64,000 nt of DNA from Allomuricauda sp. CP2A (GTDB taxonomy: Bacteria; Bacteroidota; Bacteroidia; Flavobacteriales; Flavobacteriaceae), in contig NZ_LXTT01000101.1 of NCBI RefSeq assembly GCF_001683915.1, forward strand, positions 59,937 to 123,936, written 5' to 3'. Below the pieces are notes generated by a model that was given only the letters and a program-made list of their open reading frames with translations, searched no databases and was not told where the DNA came from. Below are positions 8,771 through 16,502 of this stretch, one piece after another. The number at the start of each line of letters is the position of its first letter. Position 1 is the stretch's first letter. A program made the position numbers and the translations under genes.

Positions 8771-9312
8771 TATTCTTCTTTGGCTACAAATCGTTCATCC
8801 ACGGGCATTACCGTTCCACAATTGTCACAGGTACGTAATTCTTCGGAGCCATAAAAATGTTTAAAGTGGCCCAAAAAATCCTTTTCAATATCATTAAGGG
8901 TAAAATAGACCTCATAAAGCTTGTGATTGCAGTTATCACAAAACCACAACAATCCGTCATCCACTTTCATGTCCGCGCGTTTGCGTTCCACCACAAGACC
9001 AATGGAACCTTCTTGGCGCGCAGGGGAATGGGGGACTCTTGCCGGATGGAGGTACATATCACCGGGGCCCAATTTCATGGTCCTTTTTTGTCCATCTTCT
9101 TGAATGTGGACCTCAATATTCCCTTCCAATTGGTAAAATAGCTCTTCCGTTTCATTGTAGTGATAGTCTTTTCGGGCGTTGGGCCCGGCAACGATCATAA
9201 CAATGTAATCATCGGCCTCTTTGTATAAATTTCTATTTCCAACAGGAGGTTTTAGGGTTTCCCGATTTTCCTCGATCCATTTATTCAGGTTAAAAGGAGC
9301 CTGTATCGCCAT
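8770..9312 (-). CDS. nbaC: 3-hydroxyanthranilate 3,4-dioxygenase
   Basis: 180 residues, the bacterial length. The cupin holds the iron ligands: His in KDYHYNETEELF, the Glu two turns later, and His in ARVPHSPAR. The C-terminus has the two CxxC pairs (CDNCNHKL and CDNCGTVM) that bind a second, structural iron in bacterial enzymes. It opens the ring of 3-hydroxyanthranilate to aminocarboxymuconic semialdehyde in the kynurenine route. The start MAIQAPFNLNKW is preferred; the longer frame adds an unlikely basic leader. First gene of a coupled pair with DUF1304. A tryptophan 2,3-dioxygenase gene sits 40 kb away in this window. Confidence 0.93.
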   Translation of the reverse strand: MAIQAPFNLNKWIEENRETLKPPVGNRNLYKEADDYIVMIVAGPNARKDYHYNETEELFYQLEGNIEVHIQEDGQKRTMKLGPGDMYLHPARVPHSPARQEGSIGLVVERKRADMKVDDGLLWFCDNCNHKLYEVYFTLNDIEKDFLGHFKHFYGSEELRTCDNCGTVMPVDERFVAKEE

Positions 9313-9373
9313 AATCGAATATTTTACGAAAGGTAAAAAAATCCTTTGTGGAAACATAGGGTTGGCCAAAAAG

Positions 9374-9397
9374 AAAGCCCTATGATCATAGGGCTTT
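9374..9397 (-). terminator. terminator of the CAP-domain lipoprotein gene
   Basis: A 24-nt perfect palindrome (AAAGCCCTAT / ATAGGGCTTT around a GATC-type centre) followed on the minus strand by a T-rich run. It lies between the lipoprotein stop and the start of the dioxygenase gene and probably separates the two units. Confidence 0.8.
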
Positions 9398-9428
9398 ATT
9401 ACTTTTATAAACAAATGAATTTGGTCAG

Positions 9429-9941
9429 TTATTCCACTTTCAGGAATATTTGTGTGTAATACGGCCTACCATCTTTGTCCAGCTGCACGCTAAGGGTGGT
9501 ATGGGTAAAATCTCCTTCCATAGCCTCTTTGTGAGAAGAACTGTTGAGCCAGGCTTCCAAGATTATTTCCGATGAGGTGTAATAGCGGGCCACGTTTTCC
9601 GAAACACTTACTGCGTTGGTCTCTGCCGCTATTTTGGTGGCTCTGTCGTTAAAATTATCATGGCTTAATTTGTTGTGCGAAATCATGTATTGGTTGTGCT
9701 CTTCTGCATATTTATAGGAAGAGGGGCTATTTTGAAGTACGTTTTCCCCAATGGAAGATCTATGGTCGTTCACCAAATCCAAAAGTTCTTGCTCCATTGC
9801 AACGGGGTCAATTGTCACTTTTTCATTGCCCAACTGGGCTTCGGTGTACTCTTGTTCTTCTTCTTGGATGGATGAGGTGCTGCACATACTCACCACCAAT
9901 GCCAGGCCTACGGCCATTAGTGTGCCATATAATCTTTTCAT
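9429..9941 (-). CDS. CAP (SCP/PR1-like) domain lipoprotein
   Basis: 170 residues. A type II signal ends at VVSMC (Cys20), predicting a lipid anchor. A Glu-rich spacer leads to a CAP domain (about 48-165) with the typical LLDLVNDHRSSIG opening, the His in HNKLSHDNF, SENVARYY and SSSHKEAMEG. Bacterial CAP proteins are exported and of mostly unknown role. It is monocistronic with its own terminator. Confidence 0.8.
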   Translation of the reverse strand: MKRLYGTLMAVGLALVVSMCSTSSIQEEEQEYTEAQLGNEKVTIDPVAMEQELLDLVNDHRSSIGENVLQNSPSSYKYAEEHNQYMISHNKLSHDNFNDRATKIAAETNAVSVSENVARYYTSSEIILEAWLNSSSHKEAMEGDFTHTTLSVQLDKDGRPYYTQIFLKVE

Positions 9942-10127
9942 TTTTCGGGGTGTTTTCCGGGAGTGTTCTAAGCTCCCTAAGTGTTCTGTGGACCAATGTA
10001 GGTGAAGGCTTTTCCTTTACCACAAAATGTCCATGGAAGGCAAATTCTTACGTTGAAATGCAGCAATGGAATACTCTATGTCTTTTTTTGTGAAGACGGT
10101 GCACGTTCATCGGGAAAAATGCACACT

Positions 10128-10655
10128 TTATATTACTTCGAAGTTCGTGCTTGGCTTGGTTTCTGGTTCTGCCTCTTCTTCAAGCACAAGGGCAAAAACA
10201 AAGGCCCCAATTTCCTTTAGGGGTTCATAGAAGACCGATTCCTTTTTGGTTTCCTCGTTGATGAGATTTAGAGGAGTGGCAAGTCGTTCAAAAAAAATGA
10301 GCATGGCACCCAAAATGATGGCAACCTTAAGAGCGCCAAAAATACCACCTGCAATCTTGTTCAAAAGCCCCAGCATCGCAAAATCGGCAATCTTCGTTAA
10401 AAATTTACCAGCAAAATTTACAATCAGGATGATGCCAAAAAAAGTGATCAGAAATGCTGTCAACTTAATATATTGATCACTCCAGTTCAATCGTTCTGAA
10501 AGATAATCCCCGGTGATATAAGAAAAATGGATGGCACCATAAATCCCAGCAATCAGGGCCGCCAAGGAGGCAATTTCTACGAAAAGCCCATTTTTAAGGC
10601 CCTTGTAAAGGCCCCAGACCAATAGAATTCCCAAAACAATATCCAAAAAGCTCAT
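10128..10655 (-). CDS. CvpA family membrane protein
   Basis: 175 residues with four transmembrane helices (about 5-20, 25-45, 63-85, 100-122) and a soluble acidic tail. The opening FLDIVLGILLVWGLYKGLKNG is the CvpA hallmark. E. coli CvpA is needed for colicin V export and envelope stress tolerance; the role in Bacteroidota is unknown. Single gene, divergent from a small operon leading to glpD. TATATTTG at 10669-10676, read on the minus strand, is a plausible -7 box. Confidence 0.8.
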   Translation of the reverse strand: MSFLDIVLGILLVWGLYKGLKNGLFVEIASLAALIAGIYGAIHFSYITGDYLSERLNWSDQYIKLTAFLITFFGIILIVNFAGKFLTKIADFAMLGLLNKIAGGIFGALKVAIILGAMLIFFERLATPLNLINEETKKESVFYEPLKEIGAFVFALVLEEEAEPETKPSTNFEVI

Positions 10656-10668
10656 AAACGGGTTTTAA

Positions 10669-10697
10669 CAAATATAGAATATTGATTTGTACCTTTG
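10669..10697. promoter_or_regulatory. divergent pair of -7 boxes
   Basis: TATATTTG on the minus strand (10669-10676) faces cvpA, and TACCTTTG on the plus strand (10690-10697) faces the glpD operon. Both fit TAnnTTTG; neither has an obvious TTG at ideal distance. They lie 14 bp apart, so the two promoters probably compete. Confidence 0.4.
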
Positions 10698-10714
10698 GAA
10701 TTCTTATCAAGAAC

Positions 10715-11071
10715 ATGGCAAGGGACGAAAAATTAAAGGAACGGTGGGAGCTTTTGGTGGAAAAATTGTCAGCACAGTTTTCCGATGGTGACCCCTTGGA
10801 AATGGATGGGATCATTTATTTGGTCGGGGTGCAGGAACTGGGGCATTTTCACCGCAGCTTCAAAAAAGACGAGAAAATCAATCTGATGCACATCGCCATT
10901 TGTAGGCTGTTGGAGCCATATGGGTACTATGATTTTGATTTTTTTGATGAAGAGGGTTGGCCCCACTACAAAATAAAGGAGCAATTACCACCATTGAAGG
11001 CAGGCGAACAGTCGGTTTTGATGAAGGAAGCCGTGGTCAATTATTTTTTGGAAAAGGAATATATCGTTTAA
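10715..11071 (+). CDS. conserved hypothetical protein
   Basis: 118 residues, acidic and aromatic, with no signal peptide or membrane segment. It has ELGHFHRSFKKDEK and a YGYYDFDFFDEEGWPHY stretch in the middle. I do not recognise a characterised domain. It heads a likely three-gene operon: the ABM-family gene begins 2 bp after its stop and glpD 6 bp after that, so it may be a small accessory protein expressed with glycerol metabolism. The start at MARDEKLKERW is chosen because it lies just after a TACCTTTG promoter box. Confidence 0.65.
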   Translation: MARDEKLKERWELLVEKLSAQFSDGDPLEMDGIIYLVGVQELGHFHRSFKKDEKINLMHIAICRLLEPYGYYDFDFFDEEGWPHYKIKEQLPPLKAGEQSVLMKEAVVNYFLEKEYIV

Positions 11072-11073
11072 AT

Positions 11074-11382
11074 ATGGAGCTACAAAAACCCTACTACGCA
11101 GTCATTTTCACCAACACCCGCACCGAGGGTGACAATGGTTACGGCCAAATGGCCGAGGAAATGGAACAATTGGCCCGGCAACAGCCCGGATTTTTGGATT
11201 TTGAAAGTGCCAGGGATGGGTTGGGCGTAACCATAAGCTATTGGGAAAGTTTGGAGGCCATTGCCCACTGGAAGGCCAATATGGATCACAGAGAGGCGCA
11301 GAAAAAGGGCATCAAAGAATGGTATTCCTGGTACAAGGTCCGGATTTGCAAGGTGGAACGCGAGTATGAATTCACCAAATAA
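11074..11382 (+). CDS. antibiotic biosynthesis monooxygenase (ABM) family protein
   Basis: 102 residues forming a single dimeric alpha/beta-barrel domain. The sequence GFLDFESARDGLGVTISYW followed by SLEAIAHWKANMDHREAQ is the common ABM pattern of the YdhR/YgiN-type proteins often annotated as antibiotic biosynthesis monooxygenases. Most members have no proven reaction. It sits inside an operon between a hypothetical gene and glpD. Confidence 0.75.
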   Translation: MELQKPYYAVIFTNTRTEGDNGYGQMAEEMEQLARQQPGFLDFESARDGLGVTISYWESLEAIAHWKANMDHREAQKKGIKEWYSWYKVRICKVEREYEFTK

Positions 11383-11388
11383 AATAGT

Positions 11389-13056
11389 ATGAGTGGAGAC
11401 ATTCCGTTTTCAAACCTAAACCGAAAGGAAAACCTCAGAAAAGTCTCAAAAGAGACTTTTGACCTTGTGGTCATTGGGGGAGGGATCACTGGGGCGGGGA
11501 TTGCTCTGGACGCATCATCGCGTGGTCTCAAGGTTTTGTTGCTGGAAAAGGGAGATTTCGCTTCGGGCACCAGTAGTAAATCCACTAAATTGATCCATGG
11601 TGGGCTTCGCTACTTAAAGCAATTCGATTTTTGGCTGGTGAAGGAAGTGGGCTCCGAAAGGGCCATTGTGCATAAACTTGCACCCCATCTGGTCATTCCA
11701 GAAAAAATGTTGCTGCCATTGATAGAGGGCGGTTCCTACGGAAAATGGCTGACATCCATCGGCCTAAAGGTCTACGATATTCTGGCCCAAGTTTCTGGGG
11801 ATGATAAACGGCAGATGCTGGAGAAAAAAGAAGCCCTTAAACTGGAGCCTCTTTTGCCCAAAAAAATATTGAACGGGGCGGGCTATTATGCCGAATACCG
11901 CACCGATGACGCCCGACTCACTTTGGAGAACCTCAAAACCAGCCTCCAATTTGGTGCGCAGGCCTTCAATTATGCCAGGGTCACCGATTTTGTGTATGAT
12001 AATGAAAGTGTGGCAGGGGTAAAATTTTATGATGAAGTTTTTGGGGATGAATGTAGTGTTTCCTCAAAATATGTGATCAATGCGGCAGGGCCGTGGGTGG
12101 ATGAACTTCGTTCCATTAACCATTCCAAAAGGGGAAAACGCTTGCATTTGACCAAGGGCGTTCACTTGGTGTTTCCGAAGGAAAAACTTCCCGTCCAACA
12201 ATCGGTCTATTTTGATATCCCTGATGGCAGGATGATGTTTGCCATTCCAAGGGGAAAGGTAACCTATGTTGGCACTACGGATACCAACTTTAATCTGGAC
12301 AAGGATCATGTGACCACCGATATTGCAGATGCCATTTATTTGATATCAGCCGTGAACAATATGTTCCCGGACATTAATTTGGAGTTGGACGACATCATTT
12401 CCTCTTGGGCAGGATTGCGCCCGTTGATTCATGAAGAGGGGAAATCGGCTTCAGAACTTTCACGTAAGGATGAAATCTTCACTTCCGAAACGGGATTGGT
12501 AAGTATTGCCGGGGGGAAGTTGACAGGCTACCGGAAAATGGCGGAGCGGGCCGTAAACCGAATAGCTCGGAACATGGAAGAGGACCACAATGTGGAATTG
12601 GAGCCTTGTACCACGGACAAGATACGGTTATGCGGAAGCGATTTTATAAAGTTCAAACACGTAAAAAAATACATTGCCCAACTATTTGATCGTATCAAGG
12701 ACAGTGGTTTCACGGAATATGATGCATGGTATTTGGTGACCACCTATGGCAAACAGACCGAGACCATTTTAGAGCATTATTCTTCAATTGCCGGTTCTGA
12801 TGTGCATGAACGGATGATCCGGGCAGAGGCACAATTTGCCATTGCCCATGAGATGGCACTGAATCCGTTGGATTTCTTTATAAGACGCACGGGACGCCTT
12901 TATTTTGATATAGACAGTGTCCGAAGCTATACATCTCCTATTTTGGAAGAATTCCAGAAAGCTTATAACTATTCATCTGAAGAAATGGATGCCTTTTCCA
13001 AGGAATTGGGCGCTCAACTAAAAGAGCATTCCGATTTTTCGTTGGAGCGGGGTTAA
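11389..13056 (+). CDS. glpD: aerobic glycerol-3-phosphate dehydrogenase
   Basis: 555 residues. The FAD-binding Rossmann motif VIGGGITGAGIALDA is near residue 27, and the family signature STKLIHGGLRYL follows. The C-terminal part matches the GlpD cap domain. The enzyme oxidises sn-glycerol 3-phosphate to dihydroxyacetone phosphate at the membrane and passes electrons to quinone. It is the third gene of a tight operon. The 3' end overlaps by 4 bp the end of gpsA on the other strand, which catalyses the reverse conversion with NAD(P)H. Confidence 0.93.
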   Translation: MSGDIPFSNLNRKENLRKVSKETFDLVVIGGGITGAGIALDASSRGLKVLLLEKGDFASGTSSKSTKLIHGGLRYLKQFDFWLVKEVGSERAIVHKLAPHLVIPEKMLLPLIEGGSYGKWLTSIGLKVYDILAQVSGDDKRQMLEKKEALKLEPLLPKKILNGAGYYAEYRTDDARLTLENLKTSLQFGAQAFNYARVTDFVYDNESVAGVKFYDEVFGDECSVSSKYVINAAGPWVDELRSINHSKRGKRLHLTKGVHLVFPKEKLPVQQSVYFDIPDGRMMFAIPRGKVTYVGTTDTNFNLDKDHVTTDIADAIYLISAVNNMFPDINLELDDIISSWAGLRPLIHEEGKSASELSRKDEIFTSETGLVSIAGGKLTGYRKMAERAVNRIARNMEEDHNVELEPCTTDKIRLCGSDFIKFKHVKKYIAQLFDRIKDSGFTEYDAWYLVTTYGKQTETILEHYSSIAGSDVHERMIRAEAQFAIAHEMALNPLDFFIRRTGRLYFDIDSVRSYTSPILEEFQKAYNYSSEEMDAFSKELGAQLKEHSDFSLERG

Positions 13057-14054
13057 TCCAACTTCTCCGTCAGCTTCTCAAACACCTTTTTCGGGTTCTT
13101 GTTTTTGTAAAGTACTTGGTACACCGCGTTGATGATGGGCGTTTTGGACTTTTTTTGCAATTTGTCCATTAGATCATGGGCACTTTTCGTGGCGTAATAG
13201 CCTTCGGCGACCATATTCATTTCCATCATGGCACTTTTAACGGTATAGCCCTTGCCGATCATATTCCCGAACAAGCGGTTTCTACTGAAAGTGGAATAGC
13301 CCGTCACCAACAAGTCCCCCAAATAGGCAGATGCGTTGATGTTGCGTTTCATTTTGTAGACCCGATCAATAAAACGTTTCATTTCACGGATTGAATTGCT
13401 CATCAACACGCTTTGAAAGTTGTCGCCGTACCCAAGGCCGTGGGCAATTCCGGCGGCAATGGCATAAATGTTCTTCAGCATGGCGGCATATTCGGTGCCA
13501 ATGATATCATCCGAAATTTTGGTGCGGATGTAATCACTTTTCAAGGCTTGGGCCACCAACTTGGCATTGTCCGCATCGGCACAGGCAATGGTAAGATAGG
13601 ATAGTCGTTCCAAAGCGACTTCCTCTGCATGGCATGGACCTGTAATGACCCCGATGTTTTTAAAGGGCAAATTATAATTTTTATGAAAGTGTTCCCCAAC
13701 AATAAGCCCGCTTTCCGGAACAATCCCTTTGATGGCTGAAAAAACGATTTTGTCATCCAAAGAAGTGTTCAGGACCTTTAGTTCCCCATCTAAAAAAGCA
13801 GAGGGAATGGCAAAAATCAATACATCCGAGGCATCTATCATTTTATTGATATCATGGTTCAAAACCAGTTTTTCCACATCAAACTCCACCGAACTTAAAT
13901 AATTGGGATTGTGCCCTTCCTTCATGATGTGCCGGATGGCAGATTCGTTTCGCATGTACCATCCAACGGTATCCATGTTCTCCGACAACATTTTAACCAG
14001 GGCCGTTCCCCAGCTTCCTCCTCCAAAAACGCCAAACCTCAGTTTGTTTTCCAT
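13053..14054 (-). CDS. gpsA: NAD(P)H-dependent glycerol-3-phosphate dehydrogenase
   Basis: 333 residues. The nucleotide-binding motif is GVFGGGSWGTALVKML, the catalytic lysine region is AMLKNIYAIAAGIAHGLG, and the middle has ITGPCHAEEVA. It reduces dihydroxyacetone phosphate to glycerol 3-phosphate, the backbone for phospholipids. It is convergent with glpD and shares 4 bp of stop region, so transcripts of the two opposing enzymes overlap unless they end inside coding sequence; no hairpin terminator is visible between them. Confidence 0.93.
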   Translation of the reverse strand: MENKLRFGVFGGGSWGTALVKMLSENMDTVGWYMRNESAIRHIMKEGHNPNYLSSVEFDVEKLVLNHDINKMIDASDVLIFAIPSAFLDGELKVLNTSLDDKIVFSAIKGIVPESGLIVGEHFHKNYNLPFKNIGVITGPCHAEEVALERLSYLTIACADADNAKLVAQALKSDYIRTKISDDIIGTEYAAMLKNIYAIAAGIAHGLGYGDNFQSVLMSNSIREMKRFIDRVYKMKRNINASAYLGDLLVTGYSTFSRNRLFGNMIGKGYTVKSAMMEMNMVAEGYYATKSAHDLMDKLQKKSKTPIINAVYQVLYKNKNPKKVFEKLTEKLD

Positions 14055-14151
14055 GCACCTAATTTAGTCAGCAAAGCTAAAAAATATATCACTCCTTTGT
14101 TAATTACTGATTATCAAAAAGTTATAGATTTTGTAGTGGTGCTTGGTCCAA

Positions 14152-14391
14152 ATGTGGCCCATAATTCCAAAAACTTTAACACTCGATTATGACTACTTGG
14201 GCAATGATTATTTTGAGATATACGTTATTAATGACAGTACCGTTGAGCTGTACCATATGTTTAGCGGAACTATTTATGAGTTCACTGGAAGAGAGTTTCA
14301 GCAGTACTTGAAATTGGGCAATGAGACAGGCAAGAAAAGGGTAAAAACCAAAAATCCTGTCATGAACGTTGTCCGACAAATAAAAATGTAA
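14152..14391 (+). CDS. small hypothetical protein
   Basis: 79 residues from the first ATG in frame. It is rich in Tyr and Glu (DYDYLGNDYFEIYVIND, then TIYEFTGREFQQYLKLG) with a basic tail, and looks like a compact beta-alpha domain. No family is recognised. It lies alone between gpsA and the araC-type gene and is followed by a hairpin (TATAGTC/GACTATA), a TTGGTTGGTT box and a strong terminator whose stem lies inside the last codons of the neighbouring AraC gene. Confidence 0.55.
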   Translation: MWPIIPKTLTLDYDYLGNDYFEIYVINDSTVELYHMFSGTIYEFTGREFQQYLKLGNETGKKRVKTKNPVMNVVRQIKM

Positions 14392-14399
14392 GGAAATAA

Positions 14400-14490
14400 T
14401 ATAGTCTGCGACTATACAAACAAGTTTTTTGGTTGGTTATTTAGTTAAGAATCGCCCCGGGCACTTCAGCTTGGGGCGTTTCTTTTTTTG
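14400..14490 (+). terminator. hairpin, TTGGTTGGTTATTTA box and terminator; stem overlaps araC coding end
   Basis: A 7-bp hairpin (TATAGTC / GACTATA, 3-nt loop) directly follows the small gene. TTGGTTGGTTATTTA lies at 14429-14443. The stem CGCCCC (14453-14458) / GGGGCG (14473-14478) then precedes a T run. The same 15-mer recurs near 48.5 kb. The terminator arm also encodes the last residues of the convergent AraC protein, whose stop codon lies in the loop. Confidence 0.7.
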
Positions 14491-15314
14491 TAATCCGAAG
14501 GATTCTCTCCACTTATCTTTTTAAAAGTCCGATTAAAATAAGATAAACTTTCAAAACCACATTCGTAGCAGGTTTCGCCTATGTTCCTGCCCGTCAGCAA
14601 CAACCGTTTGGCTTGGGTTATCCGATATTGATTTAAGAAATTGGTGAATGTGCTCCCCGTATTTTTTTTGAAATACCTGCAAAAAGCCTCTTTGCCCAAG
14701 TTGACCGATGCGGCAATGTCGTCCAAGACTATTTTTTTGGAATAATTCTCATCAATATAGGAATATACCTTTTGCAATCGTTCTTGCTGTTTTTCGGCCT
14801 TGTTGTTGATAATGGGATTGGTGTGCAGTAGGGTAAATTCATCACTTTTGGCCAAAACTTTGAGGAGTCGTAAAATTTTAAGGAACTGCTCAAACCTTCC
14901 CATGGCTTGCAACTGCTTCATGATGCTGCCAACAATTTTCTTGGTTTCCCCATAAAAAGCGATTCCGTGTTGCGATTTTTCCAACAGCCCATATACATCT
15001 TCCAGTTCCTCAATTTCACTAAAAACCTTTTCCTTAAAAGAAGCACTTATGTGCAAAACCTCTTTGTGATATGCTGTTTTTATACCGTGATCAAAATTCA
15101 AATGGGGAATGTTGGAGCCAATCAGAACTAGATCGCTGCCCTTAAAATTGGAGGTGTGCCGCCCAACGTGCCGTTTGCCATTGGCACCCTCAATATACAC
15201 CAGTTCAAACTCGGGATGGAAATGCCAAAAAAAGAGGTCGTTCAATTTGGGGTTGTGCAATAAATGAAAAGAACTCTTGTCGTTCGGTTGTATGTTTTCC
15301 AATTGAATTTTCAT
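14466..15314 (-). CDS. AraC family transcriptional regulator with N-terminal cupin
   Basis: 282 residues. The N-terminal half (about 1-100) is a cupin-like ligand-binding domain (FFWHFHPEFELVYIEG, then GSDLVLIGSNIPH). The C-terminal 95 residues carry two helix-turn-helix motifs typical of AraC: VLDDIAASVNLGKEAFCRYFKK and IGETCYECGFESLSYFNRTFKK. It is divergent from a PhyH-type oxygenase gene with a 140-bp gap and is the obvious candidate to regulate it. The inducer is unknown; the cupin suggests a small sugar or carboxylate. Its 3' end forms part of a terminator for the opposite strand. Confidence 0.88.
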   Translation of the reverse strand: MKIQLENIQPNDKSSFHLLHNPKLNDLFFWHFHPEFELVYIEGANGKRHVGRHTSNFKGSDLVLIGSNIPHLNFDHGIKTAYHKEVLHISASFKEKVFSEIEELEDVYGLLEKSQHGIAFYGETKKIVGSIMKQLQAMGRFEQFLKILRLLKVLAKSDEFTLLHTNPIINNKAEKQQERLQKVYSYIDENYSKKIVLDDIAASVNLGKEAFCRYFKKNTGSTFTNFLNQYRITQAKRLLLTGRNIGETCYECGFESLSYFNRTFKKISGENPSDYKKRNAPS

Positions 15315-15408
15315 TGTATTGCTTAATTATTTTTAAAAATAGCCAATAAAAATCAATATAGTTCAAACATTGGTCAACACTAGGGTGGAAACCCGAAAAT
15401 TACCCACA

Positions 15409-15416
15409 TAGTTTTG
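15409..15416 (+). promoter_or_regulatory. candidate -7 box of the PhyH gene
   Basis: TAGTTTTG fits TAnnTTTG and lies 38 bp before the oxygenase ATG. No TTG is found at proper distance, which would fit an activator-dependent promoter served by the divergent AraC protein. GGGTGGAAACCC just upstream is a short inverted repeat that might be the operator. Confidence 0.3.
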
Positions 15417-15454
15417 GGGTATCCATTGTTCAACCAAGAAAACAGAAATACATC

Positions 15455-16420
15455 ATGCAACAAAAAATAGAAATGGCCAACAAGGCCCACGAAGCAATAC
15501 CGGGAAATCCATCCACGGCGACCAGTAGTAAAAAGAAACTCAATGATCGATCCAATGGAGAACCGTTGCGGGTGTTGTCCGAAGAGGATTGGGCATTTTG
15601 GATCGAGAACGGATACATTGTGATAAAAAATGCGGTTCCAAAGGAACAGGCCAAGGCTACGGCCGATTTTTTATGGGAGTTTGATGAAAAAGACCCGAAC
15701 GACCCCGACACCTGGTACGCTCCCCCGCGGGCGGAAATGAAAATGAAAGAGCTAACGGGAACCGGAATGGTGGAGGTATACAACCACCAGCATTTGTGGA
15801 ACAACAGACAAACAAAAAAAGTGTACGATGCCTTTGTGGATATTTGGGGCACTGAAAAACTTTGGGTGACCATAGATCGTGCCAATTTGAATATGCCCCA
15901 ACGCCCGGGGGAGAACAAAAAGGGATTTATCCATTGGGATTACGACCCCGAGACCAAACCTCAAAATGTGCAGGGGGTGTTGGCACTGGCCGACCAAACC
16001 GATGAAAACATGGGCGGTTTCCAATGCATTCCGTGGCTGTATCGAAATTATGATACTTGGAAGCGGAGCCAGCCAGAGGACCGGGACCATTTTCAGCCCG
16101 ATGTAACAGGGTTGGAGGACAAAATCGTAAAAGTGAAACTGGAATCCGGTGACCTCCTGATTTTCAACAGTACCCAACCCCATGGCATTCGTCCCAACAA
16201 ATCAGGGAATAAGGTGCGGATTGCACAATACATTTCCATGATGCCCGCTGAAGAAGACAATGAAGAACTGCGTACATGGCGAATCAACTCGTGGAAAAAC
16301 AGAATTGCCCCCGAAGGCTATGCGTTCCCAGGAGACCCCAGAAAATGGGAGCAAACCAAATACGAAACCGCCAAATTAAGTCCGCTTGGCGAAAAGTTAT
16401 TGGGGTTGACCAACTGGTAG
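15455..16420 (+). CDS. phytanoyl-CoA dioxygenase (PhyH) family oxygenase
   Basis: 321 residues of the Fe(II)/2-oxoglutarate oxygenase fold. The facial triad is visible: HWDYD (His160, Asp162) and His243 in TQPHGIRPN, with Arg255 in KVRIAQY as the likely 2-oxoglutarate anchor. Family members hydroxylate small molecules such as lipids, betaines or osmolytes; the substrate here is unknown. Divergent from an AraC-type regulator, so expression is probably inducible by the compound the regulator senses. Confidence 0.83.
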   Translation: MQQKIEMANKAHEAIPGNPSTATSSKKKLNDRSNGEPLRVLSEEDWAFWIENGYIVIKNAVPKEQAKATADFLWEFDEKDPNDPDTWYAPPRAEMKMKELTGTGMVEVYNHQHLWNNRQTKKVYDAFVDIWGTEKLWVTIDRANLNMPQRPGENKKGFIHWDYDPETKPQNVQGVLALADQTDENMGGFQCIPWLYRNYDTWKRSQPEDRDHFQPDVTGLEDKIVKVKLESGDLLIFNSTQPHGIRPNKSGNKVRIAQYISMMPAEEDNEELRTWRINSWKNRIAPEGYAFPGDPRKWEQTKYETAKLSPLGEKLLGLTNW

Positions 16421-16502
16421 ATTATCAAATCCTTAAAAACTTCCAGCCAATTAGGGTCTTGCATTTAATAATGTTATTTTTGCCCGCTTCAAGAAAGAAG
16501 CC

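Noticed and set aside
9942..10127. Gene in the gap between the CAP lipoprotein and cvpA genes
   Set aside because: Only out-of-frame fragments; no start with good composition.
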